From positions 1 through 55,128 of the forward strand of contig JAKSSG010000007.1 in NCBI GenBank assembly GCA_024403185.1: a stretch of DNA of 55,128 nucleotides, given 5' to 3'. The notes below the pieces were generated by a model, which was not told the DNA's origin, ran no database searches, and saw only the letters and a list, made by a program, of their open reading frames with translations. The stretch is from Clostridia bacterium. GTDB lineage: Bacteria; Bacillota; Clostridia; Peptostreptococcales; Anaerovoracaceae. The position numbers and the translations under genes were made by a program. This document shows, one piece after another, positions 40,883 through 49,229 of this stretch (positions are counted from its first letter, which is position 1; each line of letters opens with the position of its first letter).

Positions 40883-41554
40883 TTACTGATTCTTTACTTC
40901 CAGCCACTTCTGTGTGGCACGCTTTGACGATTCCTCGAGGTGTTTTCGCACCTCGCCCTTTGCCTTCTCCACATCTCCTGCGGCAATTGCCTCATAGATG
41001 CGAAGGTGTTCATCGTAAATGCCCTGAAGGTTTTCCTCTTTTGAAAGTATTCCCTTGCGGGCCAGGTGTATGTACTCCTGATAGGATTTCAGTGCCTGGA
41101 CAATGAACCGGCTCTCCGTCATCTGATAGATGATGTTGTTGAAATCCTCGTTTGCCTGAAGAAGCTTGTCGTTCATCTTCTTGGCCGTGTAAACGCTCAT
41201 GATTTCAAGCTGTTCCCTGAGCCTTGCGAGGTCTTCTTCCGTGCGATTGTTTATCGCCCATTCTACAGCAAGCTGCTCAACAGCTTCTCTGACCGCATAG
41301 ATGTCCCTCATGTCTTCTTCGGTAAAGCCCCGTGCGAAACAGCCCTTGTTTGGAATGTACTCAACCAGCTTTTCCTTGGTCAGCTGTTTGAATGCATCCC
41401 TGACAGGGGTTCTGCTTACCTTGAGCTCTGTGGCTATCTTGTTTTCTATCAGCTTCTCACCCATGGCATATTCGCCGGTTATAATTCTGATTCGCAGAAT
41501 TCCAATGATTTCTTCCGCCAGTGATGATTCGCCTGTCAGAACCTGTTGATGCAT
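40883..41554 (-). CDS. GntR/FadR-family transcriptional regulator
   Basis: This 223-aa regulator has a winged helix at residues 14-80 (IENKIATELKVSRTPVRDAF) and a C-terminal FCD-type effector domain with the helical pattern MRDIYAVREAVEQLAVEWAI and YDEHLRIYEAIAAGDVEKAK. FCD regulators bind small organic acids, often with a metal. It follows ftcD in the hut gene cluster and probably responds to histidine or a breakdown product such as urocanate. A candidate target is the GCTGT-N2-ACAGC element upstream of hutH, but this is inference. AAAGGAG precedes the ATG. Confidence 0.88.
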   Translation of the reverse strand: MHQQVLTGESSLAEEIIGILRIRIITGEYAMGEKLIENKIATELKVSRTPVRDAFKQLTKEKLVEYIPNKGCFARGFTEEDMRDIYAVREAVEQLAVEWAINNRTEEDLARLREQLEIMSVYTAKKMNDKLLQANEDFNNIIYQMTESRFIVQALKSYQEYIHLARKGILSKEENLQGIYDEHLRIYEAIAAGDVEKAKGEVRKHLEESSKRATQKWLEVKNQ

Positions 41555-41602
41555 TTCCTCTTCTCCTTTATTATGTGCGGCGACTTCCTGTCTCCCTGCA
41601 CA

Positions 41603-42499
41603 TTACAGCAGATGGTTTTCGATTACCTGTACATCCGGATGGAAGTCTTCAATCTGCAGATAGTATTCTGCTGCATCGAAGAATGCCTGCATTGGTGCCA
41701 GGCCGATTACTTCTGTTCCGATTACGTTTACTCCGTATCTTGCAGCTTCTCTTCTTACCAGCTCAAGAACTCTGTGCAGTGGAGTAACGTTGAAGTTTGT
41801 CATGTTGATTGAAACCTGTGCAATGTTTCTCTCTTCAATGAGAAGTCCCATTGCCTTTACGCACTTGAAGCCGCCCTTAACCTCTCTGATGATGTTTGCG
41901 ATCTTCTTTGCGATTTCTTCGTTATCTGTAGCCAGGTTAATATTGAAAGCGATGAGTGGAGGACGAGCTCCAACTGCCACTACGCCACCTGTCGGATGAA
42001 TTCTCTGTCCGCCAAAGTCAGGAATCCACTTGTCTTCCTTAACCTTTTCAGCCATTCCTTCAAACTGTCCCTTTCTGATCTTGGCCAGGTTCTTTCTGTG
42101 TGATGCAGTTGCTGAATCCTCATAAAGGAATACAGGCAGGTCTGCTTCTGCAGCGATTCTTTCGCCAACTTTCTTTGACAGCTCGATGCAGTCCTCAGTT
42201 GTTGCTTCCTTGATAGGAACGAAAGGCATTACGTCCACGCAACCCATTCTAGGGTGTCCGCCTTCGTGCTTGGTCAGGTCGATCAGTTCAACAGCCTTCT
42301 TTGCCAGCTTGACGGATGCTTCTTCACATGCTTCCGGTGATCCCATGTATGTGATTACGGATCTGTTGTGAGTTTCATCTGATGAGTAGTCCAGCAGTGT
42401 GCAGCCAGGAGTGTTTCTGATCTGGTCAACGCAAGCCTCGATTACTTCCTTGTTTCTACCTTCACTGATGTTTGGAATACTTTCAATAATTTTCGCCAT
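41603..42499 (-). CDS. ftcD: Glutamate formiminotransferase (FtcD, single domain)
   Basis: This 298-aa enzyme moves the formimino group of formiminoglutamate to THF, giving glutamate and 5-formimino-THF. It starts KIIESIPNISEGRNKEVIEA and has GHPRMGCVDVMPFVPI and RIHPTGGVVAVGARPPLIAF. It is the monofunctional form; the cyclodeaminase that is fused to it in animals is the separate fchA gene upstream. Together they convert the last histidine-derived carbon to methenyl-THF. Confidence 0.94.
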   Translation of the reverse strand: MAKIIESIPNISEGRNKEVIEACVDQIRNTPGCTLLDYSSDETHNRSVITYMGSPEACEEASVKLAKKAVELIDLTKHEGGHPRMGCVDVMPFVPIKEATTEDCIELSKKVGERIAAEADLPVFLYEDSATASHRKNLAKIRKGQFEGMAEKVKEDKWIPDFGGQRIHPTGGVVAVGARPPLIAFNINLATDNEEIAKKIANIIREVKGGFKCVKAMGLLIEERNIAQVSINMTNFNVTPLHRVLELVRREAARYGVNVIGTEVIGLAPMQAFFDAAEYYLQIEDFHPDVQVIENHLL

Positions 42500-42548
42500 T
42501 TTAATCTATCCTCCTAAATAATAATGCAAAACCAATAGTCAGCTTTGT

Positions 42549-43175
42549 TTACAGGCTGGCTTCGATTTCACCATAAAGTCTTCTTGCTATCTCTTCACCC
42601 TTTGCCATGATTTCTCTTCCTTCTGCTTCACAGGCTGCAGCAAACGCTTCGTCCTTAACGCCAGGCAGATTGATCTTAACATTGAGCCATGCGCCCTTGA
42701 TGCATGCCATGAAGTTGAGAACGCCAACGCCATAGTCACTTGCACAGTTTGTGTTGAAGTGTCCGTAAAGTCTGTCAGCCAGTTCGAGGCCCTTCATTCC
42801 CATCTGCATTACGCTGAAAGGAACCTTTGTCGCTTCGAGAGTACCGTCTGCGATAGCCTGCTTTCTTGCTGCCTTCTCTTCGTCTGTTTCCTTAGGCATC
42901 TTGAAGGCTGCAGCTACCAGGTTGTAGGCATCTGTATCCTTGTCGATTGCTGCTGTCAGATCTGCATAAAGCTGTCTTGCTTCAATCTTCAGCTCTTCAC
43001 ACAGGGCATGGTCATCAGCATACTTTTTCTTCATTGTTGTAAGATCGCATACCATTGACATGAGAGCTGCTCCCTGAGCTCCTGCCAGTGCACTTACACT
43101 TCCGCCACCCGGTGCCGGTTCGTCACTGATCAGAATGTCCAGATATTCTTTTACTTGCATGTCGATTAATTTCAT
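42549..43175 (-). CDS. fchA: Formimino-THF cyclodeaminase (FchA), hut copy
   Basis: This 208-aa enzyme turns 5-formimino-THF into 5,10-methenyl-THF plus ammonia. It has the same N-terminal motif as the pur-operon copy (SDEPAPGGGSVSALAGAQGA) but the two differ widely elsewhere. It sits between hutI and ftcD, as expected for the histidine pathway. The existence of two copies in one window links histidine breakdown and purine synthesis through the folate pool. Confidence 0.93.
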   Translation of the reverse strand: MKLIDMQVKEYLDILISDEPAPGGGSVSALAGAQGAALMSMVCDLTTMKKKYADDHALCEELKIEARQLYADLTAAIDKDTDAYNLVAAAFKMPKETDEEKAARKQAIADGTLEATKVPFSVMQMGMKGLELADRLYGHFNTNCASDYGVGVLNFMACIKGAWLNVKINLPGVKDEAFAAACEAEGREIMAKGEEIARRLYGEIEASL

Positions 43176-43189
43176 GTTTGTTCTCCTTT

Positions 43190-44437
43190 TTAACGCGCTT
43201 TCCTGCGCCTATCAACAATTTCTCCGTTCTTGATGACTCTCTTTACCATGTTGGATCCGAATCTGTAGCAGACCATCTCGAAATCCGGTGCATTCCAGAT
43301 AACCAGGTCCGCCTGCTTGCCAACTTCCACTGTGCCGACCTTATCTCCTCTGCCGATTCCGCATGCCGGATTAATCGTAACAGCTGTAAGAACCTCTTCC
43401 GGAGTCATCTTGTACTTAAGACATCCCAGGTTAATGCAGAACTGCAGATTCAGTGAAGGGCATGATCCCGGATTGAAGTCACTTGCCATGGCTACGGGGA
43501 TTCCTTTTTCTATCATCTCTCTTGCAGGAGCAAATGTCTTGCCGAGATAGAAGGATGTAGCCGGCAGACACATTGCTGTTACTCCGCCTTCCGCCAGGGC
43601 CTTCTGTCCTGATTCGGTAATGGCAATAAGGTGCTCTGCCGATGTGGCGCCAAGCTCTCCTGCCAATTCCGATCCGCCGATGGCTTCAATCTCATCCGCG
43701 TGTATTTTCAGTGCAAAGCCAAGACTCTTTGCGGCAGCCATGTATTTTCTGCTCTGCTCCGCATTGAAAACCGAGTCTTCGCAGAAAATGTCGCAGAACT
43801 CTGCCAGTCCCTTTTCCTTTACAGCCGGCAGCATTTCATCAATGACCATGTCGATGTACTCGTCGCCTCTTCCTTCATATTCAGGAGGAATTGCGTGTGG
43901 TCCCATGAATGTAGGTACAACATCAACCAGGTGTCTTTCGTTCAGATCCCTGATTACTTCAAGCATCTTGATTTCGTTTTCAGGATCCAGTCCGTATCCG
44001 CTCTTGGCTTCAACTGTCGTTACGCCAATGCCGATCATCTCATCGAGAAATGCGGCGCTCTTGACATAAAGGTCCGCCTTTGAAGCTTCTCTGGTTTTGC
44101 GTACGGTATCGAGGATTCCGCCGCCCGCTCTCAGGATGTCCAGATAATCTGCACCCTTCAGCTTCATTGCAACTTCATGCTGTCTGTATCCTCCGAAAAT
44201 CAGATGTGTATGTCCGTCAACCAGTCCCGGTGTAACCAGGCAGCCGTCTGCATCATACTCCGCGTCAAAGCTTCCTTCCGGAAGTTTTCCGTCTTCAAGA
44301 ATTTCCGTTATTATGCCGTCTTCCATTACTACTGCGGCGTTCATGTACTTCACATTCTCGCCCTGTGCAGCTCCGGTATGGCTGCAGCTGCCTACAGGTG
44401 TCTGCAGGTAGCCGATGTTCTTAAGTAAAGTTCTCAT
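43190..44437 (-). CDS. hutI: Imidazolonepropionase (HutI)
   Basis: This 415-aa metallo-amidohydrolase opens imidazolonepropionate to formiminoglutamate. The metal block is VTPGLVDGHTHLIFGGYRQH near residue 70, and family blocks GVTTVEAKSGYGLD, LKIHADEIEAIGGSELA and MASDFNPGSCPSLNLQF contain the remaining ligands. Length is normal. Third gene of the hut cluster. Confidence 0.94.
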   Translation of the reverse strand: MRTLLKNIGYLQTPVGSCSHTGAAQGENVKYMNAAVVMEDGIITEILEDGKLPEGSFDAEYDADGCLVTPGLVDGHTHLIFGGYRQHEVAMKLKGADYLDILRAGGGILDTVRKTREASKADLYVKSAAFLDEMIGIGVTTVEAKSGYGLDPENEIKMLEVIRDLNERHLVDVVPTFMGPHAIPPEYEGRGDEYIDMVIDEMLPAVKEKGLAEFCDIFCEDSVFNAEQSRKYMAAAKSLGFALKIHADEIEAIGGSELAGELGATSAEHLIAITESGQKALAEGGVTAMCLPATSFYLGKTFAPAREMIEKGIPVAMASDFNPGSCPSLNLQFCINLGCLKYKMTPEEVLTAVTINPACGIGRGDKVGTVEVGKQADLVIWNAPDFEMVCYRFGSNMVKRVIKNGEIVDRRRKAR

Positions 44438-44446
44438 TTCGTTTTC

Positions 44447-46471
44447 CTATTTTACAAACTTGTCAACTACTGAATCAACGAGTGAATCTTCCGCAATGTA
44501 AGGGATTGTGATGTGACCCTTGCCATCGTAGTTCTTGTTGTATTCAACTGATGTTTCGATTGCGTGTTCGTTTCTTGCCCAGTTACGACGAGCAACTCCG
44601 CCCATTACGTCCCACATCATTGCTGAGTGGAGAATCCTGTCGACTCTTTCACTTCCGTCCAGAAGCAGTCCGAATCCGCCGTTGATTGCCTTGCCGATTC
44701 CTACGCCGCCGCCGTTGTGAAGTGCGCAAAGGCTCATGCCTCTTGCCGCATTACCTGCATAGCACTGAACTGCCATGTCAGCCATTACGTTTGAACCGTC
44801 CTTGATGTTGGATGTTTCTCTGAACGGTGAGTCTGTTCCTGAAACGTCGTGGTGGTCTCTTCCCATCATTACAGGACCGATCTTGCCTTCTCTTACCAGC
44901 TTGTTGAATGCCAGACCGATGTCTCTTCTGCCTTCTGCATCCTGATAGAGAATTCTTGCCTGAGTTCCTACAACCAGCTTGTTCTTTTCTGCATCTCTGA
45001 TCCAGATCCAGTTGTCTCTGTCCTGACCTCTTCTGTTTGGATCGATTACATCCATTGCAGCCTGGTCAGTTGCTCTCAGGTCTTCCGGCTTGCCTGACAG
45101 GCAAACCCATCTGAATGGTCCATATCCGTAATCGAAGAGGATAGGTCCCATGATATCTTCAACGTATGAAGGCCAGATGAATCCGTCCTTATCGTCGATT
45201 CCGTTCTTTGACAGTTCCTTCACGCCTGCATCGTACATTGCCTTCATGAATGAGTTACCGTAGTCGAAGAAGTATGTTCCTCTTTCTGTCAGAGTCTTGA
45301 TTGCTGCATAGTGTCTGTGCAATGATGCGTCAACCATTTCGCAGAACATGTCTCTGTCGTGGTGGAGCATTTCCGTTCTCTTCTGGAAAGTAAGTCCTAC
45401 AGGACAGTAGCCGCCGTCATAAACGTTATGGCATGAAGTCTGGTCTGAAAGCAGGTCAATCTTGAAGTTTCTTTCAACTGCAGCTTCCAGCAGGTCAACG
45501 ATGTTGCCCCAATATGCAATTGAGATTGATTCCTTGGTCTCAACCTTTTCCTGTGCAAGTCTGAATACTTCATCCAGGTCTTCGCATACTACGTCTACCC
45601 AGCCCTGGTCGTGTCTTGTATCGATTCTTGAGTGGTCAACTTCCGCGAAGATTCCAACTGCGCCTGCAATGTTTGCGGCCTTTGGCTGAGCTCCGCTCAT
45701 TCCGCCCAGACCGGATGATACAAATGTATGTCCTGCCAGATCGCCGTCTTCAGGAACGCCCAGTTCCTTACGTCCGGCATTGAGAATTGTATTGAATGTT
45801 CCGTGTACGATTCCCTGCGGTCCGATGTACATCCATCCTCCTGCAGTCATCTGTCCGTAGTTGGCTACGCCCATTTCTTCTGCAACTTCCCAGTCTTCCA
45901 GATTATCGTACATTCCTATCATTATGGAGTTTGTTATGATTACTCTCGGTGCTTCAGGCTTTGAAGGGAACAGTCCCAGAGGATGTCCTGATTCAACAAC
46001 CAGAGTCTGCTCTTCTGTCATTTCTTCCAGGTACTTCTTGATCAGGTTGTACTGGAGCCAGTTCTGACATACTGAACCTGTTTCACCGTAGGTTACCAGT
46101 TCGTAAGGATAAAGAGCAACTTCGAAATCCAGGTTGTTGTCGATCATTACCTGGAATGCCTTACCTGCCAGGCACTTGCCTTTGTATTCATCGATTGGCT
46201 TGCCGTAGATTCTGCCCTGCGGTCTGTATCTGTATGCATATACTCTGCCGTAGGTTGTCAGCTCTTCCATGAATTCAGGAGCAAGCTTTTCGTGAAGTTC
46301 TTCCGGAACGTATCTGAGTGCGTTCTTCAGAGCGATCTTTGCCTGAGCCTTTGTCAGTCTGAAGCCTCTGTCCGGAGCTCTTCTGATGCCTTCCTGGAAT
46401 TCCGGCATTTCCGGATAACCCAGGTCAAGCTTGATTGTCATTGCGTTTGATATTGCTTTATTCTCTAACAT
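44447..46471 (-). CDS. hutU: Urocanate hydratase (HutU)
   Basis: This 674-aa NAD-dependent enzyme adds water to urocanate. Conserved parts include GQMTAGGWMYIGPQGIVHGT and SGLGGMSGAQPKAA of the NAD-binding region, DQTSCHNVYDGGYCPVGLTF, and GRDHHDVSGTDSPFRETSNI. At 674 residues it is the long form, about 120 residues longer than the Bacillus or Pseudomonas enzyme. It lies between hutH and hutI with short gaps. Confidence 0.94.
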   Translation of the reverse strand: MLENKAISNAMTIKLDLGYPEMPEFQEGIRRAPDRGFRLTKAQAKIALKNALRYVPEELHEKLAPEFMEELTTYGRVYAYRYRPQGRIYGKPIDEYKGKCLAGKAFQVMIDNNLDFEVALYPYELVTYGETGSVCQNWLQYNLIKKYLEEMTEEQTLVVESGHPLGLFPSKPEAPRVIITNSIMIGMYDNLEDWEVAEEMGVANYGQMTAGGWMYIGPQGIVHGTFNTILNAGRKELGVPEDGDLAGHTFVSSGLGGMSGAQPKAANIAGAVGIFAEVDHSRIDTRHDQGWVDVVCEDLDEVFRLAQEKVETKESISIAYWGNIVDLLEAAVERNFKIDLLSDQTSCHNVYDGGYCPVGLTFQKRTEMLHHDRDMFCEMVDASLHRHYAAIKTLTERGTYFFDYGNSFMKAMYDAGVKELSKNGIDDKDGFIWPSYVEDIMGPILFDYGYGPFRWVCLSGKPEDLRATDQAAMDVIDPNRRGQDRDNWIWIRDAEKNKLVVGTQARILYQDAEGRRDIGLAFNKLVREGKIGPVMMGRDHHDVSGTDSPFRETSNIKDGSNVMADMAVQCYAGNAARGMSLCALHNGGGVGIGKAINGGFGLLLDGSERVDRILHSAMMWDVMGGVARRNWARNEHAIETSVEYNKNYDGKGHITIPYIAEDSLVDSVVDKFVK

Positions 46472-46483
46472 TGCGAAACCTCC

Positions 46484-48025
46484 TTACTTGAGTTTTACAA
46501 CTTTTTCTACTGCCTCGTTGATTGAGAAGTCCTTAACCATTTCATCGAACTTTGCCAGCTCGTCGATCATTACGATATCGTCTTCAATCGGATCTGCCTT
46601 TGTTCTGATATAATCATAGGCTGCCTTTGTTGCAGGTGAAAGGTTGTCGATTCCCTTTTCACCCTGCTCCTGTCTGAGCCAGATTGCCTGTGCTGCTGCT
46701 GAAAGTTCAATTCCCAGAACCTTCTGTGCGTCGTCGAGAACCAGCGCTGAAGTTCTTGCTGATGTTGTTCCCATTGAAACGTGGTCTTCCTGGTTTGCTG
46801 ATGTTGGAATTGAGTCAACACATGCAGGGTGGTCATAAACCTTGTTTTCTGAAACCATTGATGCTGCAGCGTACTGTGCAATCATGTAACCTGAATTCAG
46901 TCCGCCGTTCTTTACGAGAAATGCAGGCAGGCCTTCTGAAAGCTGTGAGTTAACCAGTCTCTCTGTTCTTCTTTCTGAAACGTTAGCCAGTTCGGAAATT
47001 GCAATCTTCAGGAAGTCAAAAGCAAGAGCCATTGGCTGTCCGTGGAAGTTTCCGCCTGAGATTACTTCGTCTTCGTCTGCGAATACGAGCGGGTTGTCTG
47101 TTACTGCGTTGATTTCCTTTGAAACCTTATCGTATACATAATTGATGGCATCTCTTGACGCTCCGTGAATCTGCGGCATGCATCTCTGTGAATATGGATC
47201 CTGTACCTTTGTCTCGTGGAGCCACTTGGCATTCTCTGATCCTTCCAGCAGAGCTCTCATGTTTTCTGCTTCGGTCATCTGACCAACCTGTCCTCTGATT
47301 GCGTGAACCTTAGGGTCATATGCTTTTCTGATTGCATGCATTGCTTCGCCTGTAAGTGCTGCCGCAATGTCTGCTGTCTTCAGGAGCTGCATTGCATCAT
47401 AGAGAACGTTAAGACCAACGGCTGTCATCATCTGTGTTCCGTTGTTAAGTGCCAGCCCTTCCTTGGCTGCCAGTTCTACAGGCTTAAGACCTTCAGCGTC
47501 AAATGCTTCCTTGGCATCAACAACCTTGCCCTTGTATTCAACCTTGCCCATTCCGATAAGACCAAGTGCTATGCATGAAAGGGGAGCCAGGTCTCCGGAT
47601 GATCCAACTGATCCTTTTTCAGGAACGATTGGAACGATATCTGCGTTGAGCATGTCAACCATTGTCTGTACTGTTGAAAGTCTGATTCCTGAGAAGCCTC
47701 TTGTCAGTGCGTTGCATCTGAGAAGCATTGCTGCTCTGACATAGTGCTTAGGATAAGGGTTTCCCATTGCACAAGTGTGGCTGATGATCAGATTCTTCTG
47801 CAGCTGTGCAGTATCTTCAAATGAGATCTTTACATTTGCAAATCTGCCGAAGCCTGTTGTCAGTCCGTAGATTACAGCATCCTTTTCGAGCTTGTCTTCA
47901 ACGTAAGCTCTTGCTCTGTTTACCGCCGCTTTTGCCTCCGGGGTAATCTCAACTTTTTCGCCTTCTCTGCAGACTTTGATAACGTCTTCGATTGTCAGGC
48001 TTTTTCCATCAATTCTGATAGTCAT
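46484..48025 (-). CDS. hutH: Histidine ammonia-lyase (HutH)
   Basis: This 513-aa enzyme removes ammonia from histidine to give urocanate. The MIO prosthetic group forms from residues 142-144 in GSVGSSGDLAPLS, here Ser-Ser-Gly rather than the usual Ala-Ser-Gly; the essential middle serine is kept. His at position 83 (LIISHTCAMGNP) marks histidine rather than aromatic specificity. GLTTGFGRFA and NPLVFADEDEVISGGNFHGQ are further family blocks. AAGGAG lies seven bases before the ATG. First gene of the hut cluster. Confidence 0.94.
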   Translation of the reverse strand: MTIRIDGKSLTIEDVIKVCREGEKVEITPEAKAAVNRARAYVEDKLEKDAVIYGLTTGFGRFANVKISFEDTAQLQKNLIISHTCAMGNPYPKHYVRAAMLLRCNALTRGFSGIRLSTVQTMVDMLNADIVPIVPEKGSVGSSGDLAPLSCIALGLIGMGKVEYKGKVVDAKEAFDAEGLKPVELAAKEGLALNNGTQMMTAVGLNVLYDAMQLLKTADIAAALTGEAMHAIRKAYDPKVHAIRGQVGQMTEAENMRALLEGSENAKWLHETKVQDPYSQRCMPQIHGASRDAINYVYDKVSKEINAVTDNPLVFADEDEVISGGNFHGQPMALAFDFLKIAISELANVSERRTERLVNSQLSEGLPAFLVKNGGLNSGYMIAQYAAASMVSENKVYDHPACVDSIPTSANQEDHVSMGTTSARTSALVLDDAQKVLGIELSAAAQAIWLRQEQGEKGIDNLSPATKAAYDYIRTKADPIEDDIVMIDELAKFDEMVKDFSINEAVEKVVKLK

Positions 48026-48086
48026 AACATGTCTCCTTCTAAATAATAATTATATATTTTTTCTTCCTCTTTATAGACGTGTCAAC

Positions 48087-48092
48087 ATTATA
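48087..48092 (-). promoter_or_regulatory. Possible -10 box of the hut operon
   Basis: A perfect TATAAT on the minus strand, about 60 bases before hutH, with no recognisable -35 at the proper distance. This would suit activator dependence, or the true start may be elsewhere. Confidence 0.35.
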
Positions 48093-48138
48093 CCTAAGAA
48101 TTAATTAGAATACTATACTTTTGGCAAAATTTGGCACT

Positions 48139-48150
48139 GCTGTAAACAGC
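48139..48150. promoter_or_regulatory. GCTGT-N2-ACAGC inverted repeat, candidate regulator site
   Basis: Five-base arms separated by two bases, about 50 bp upstream of the putative hut -10. The GT-AC core resembles sites of GntR-family proteins, and a GntR gene lies at the end of the cluster. Binding is inferred. Confidence 0.35.
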
Positions 48151-48153
48151 TAA

Positions 48154-48180
48154 CGCTTTATCCCAGGAAAGCGGTCCTGG
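48154..48180. other. Interlocked stems (H-type pseudoknot potential) upstream of hutH
   Basis: CGCTTT (48154-48159) pairs with AAAGCG (48168-48173), and CCAGG (48163-48167) pairs with CCTGG (48176-48180); the two stems interlock. Either strand could fold this way. It matches no riboswitch class I know. It lies upstream of the likely hut promoter and after the parB terminator, so whether it is transcribed is unclear. Confidence 0.45.
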
Positions 48181-48214
48181 AGGCTTATGTCGTCTGCTTT
48201 TCGGGCAAATTAAG

Positions 48215-48243
48215 ACCCCTGCCACAACATGTATGACAGGGGT
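48215..48243 (-). terminator. Likely terminator of the par operon
   Basis: ACCCCTG and CAGGGGT form a 7-bp GC-rich stem, followed on the minus strand by CTTAATTT. The T-tract is imperfect. It lies about 50 bases after the parB stop. Confidence 0.55.
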
Positions 48244-48267
48244 GCGTGATTTCCATTATTTTACATT

Positions 48268-48283
48268 TGTTTCACGTGAAACA
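48268..48283. promoter_or_regulatory. parS centromere site
   Basis: TGTTTCACGTGAAACA matches the 16-bp parS consensus bound by ParB/Spo0J exactly. It lies just past the parB stop codon. ParB loads here as a CTP-dependent clamp to organise the origin region. Confidence 0.93.
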
Positions 48284-48288
48284 TTTTT

Positions 48289-49227
48289 TTACCCGGCCAG
48301 GCTCTTGAGCATTTCTATGAGCCTTTCGAGCTCGTCGCTGCTGTAGAATTCTATTTCGATTTTTCCCTTCTTACCTTTGCGGTTCAGGTTGACGCGTGTG
48401 CCCAGAGCGTTCTTAAGGTCTTCCTCAACGCGCTTCTCGTCTGCAGACTTGCTCGGCTTTCTTGCCGGTTTCTTTGCAGGAGCCTTTGTCTCTTTTGAAA
48501 GACTTTCAATCTGTCTTACGGAGAGACCTTCTTCAACGGCCCTGACCGCCAGCTCAATCTGCTTCTTCTGATCCTTTATTGCAGCAAGGGCTCTGGCATG
48601 TCCCGTTGAAAGTTTTCCCTCTGCAGTGAGCTCCTGAACTTTTCCCGGAAGTTTCAGAAGTCTGAGGCTGTTTGTTATGTATGGTCTGCTTTTGCCTACG
48701 CTGTAGGAAACCTGTTCCTGTGTAAGTCCATAGGTATCAATCATCTTCTTGAGACCTTCGGCTTCTTCTATCGGATTGAGATCCTCTCTCTGCATGTTCT
48801 CGATGATGGCAAGAAGCATGTTCTCTTCATCTGTCAGTTCCTTCACTATGCACGGAACTTCCTTCAGTCCGACGAGACGGGCTGCTCTCCATCTTCTTTC
48901 TCCGGCAACTATTTCATAACCCTTGCCTGAAGCTCTCAGAACTATAGGCTGAATAAGACCGTGTCTTTCAATGGAGCTTGCCAGCTCTTCCAGCTTTTCG
49001 TCATCAAAAGTTTTTCTCGGCTGTGCAGTGTTCGGCTTGATGTTGTTGATGTCAACATAGAGAACGCCGCCTTCTGCCGGTGATGGTTCCTCTTCCTGTT
49101 TCTTTGCCTTCGCCTTTGGCGCCTTGCTCTTTGCTGCCGGCTTCTTTTCTACCGGAGCAACCTCGGCATCTCCGAAGAGTGCGTCAAGACCTTTTCCCAG
49201 TCCTTTTGTCTTCTTTGGTGCTGCCAT
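48289..49227 (-). CDS. parB: Chromosome partitioning protein ParB (Spo0J)
   Basis: This 312-aa DNA-binding CTPase begins GLGKGLDALFGDAE and, after a basic Lys/Ala-rich linker, has PNTAQPRKTFDDEKLEELAS, the CTP-binding motif AGERRWRAARLVG, the helix-turn-helix VSYSVGKSRPYITNSLRLLK and a C-terminal dimer domain. It binds the two parS sites beside its own operon. It follows parA by two bases. The alanine/lysine-rich linker after residue 25 is longer than in Bacillus Spo0J. Confidence 0.95.
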   Translation of the reverse strand: MAAPKKTKGLGKGLDALFGDAEVAPVEKKPAAKSKAPKAKAKKQEEEPSPAEGGVLYVDINNIKPNTAQPRKTFDDEKLEELASSIERHGLIQPIVLRASGKGYEIVAGERRWRAARLVGLKEVPCIVKELTDEENMLLAIIENMQREDLNPIEEAEGLKKMIDTYGLTQEQVSYSVGKSRPYITNSLRLLKLPGKVQELTAEGKLSTGHARALAAIKDQKKQIELAVRAVEEGLSVRQIESLSKETKAPAKKPARKPSKSADEKRVEEDLKNALGTRVNLNRKGKKGKIEIEFYSSDELERLIEMLKSLAG

Positions 49228-49229
49228 AG

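Noticed and set aside
48121-48150. Sigma-54 promoter suggested by TTTGGCA repeats near hutH
   Set aside because: The GG and GC elements are not at the needed spacing on either strand.
48154-48180. Known riboswitch class (preQ1, SAM-II, c-di-GMP, fluoride) upstream of hutH
   Set aside because: The pseudoknot stems fit in outline, but none of the conserved loop sequences of those classes is present, and the element may lie upstream of the promoter.
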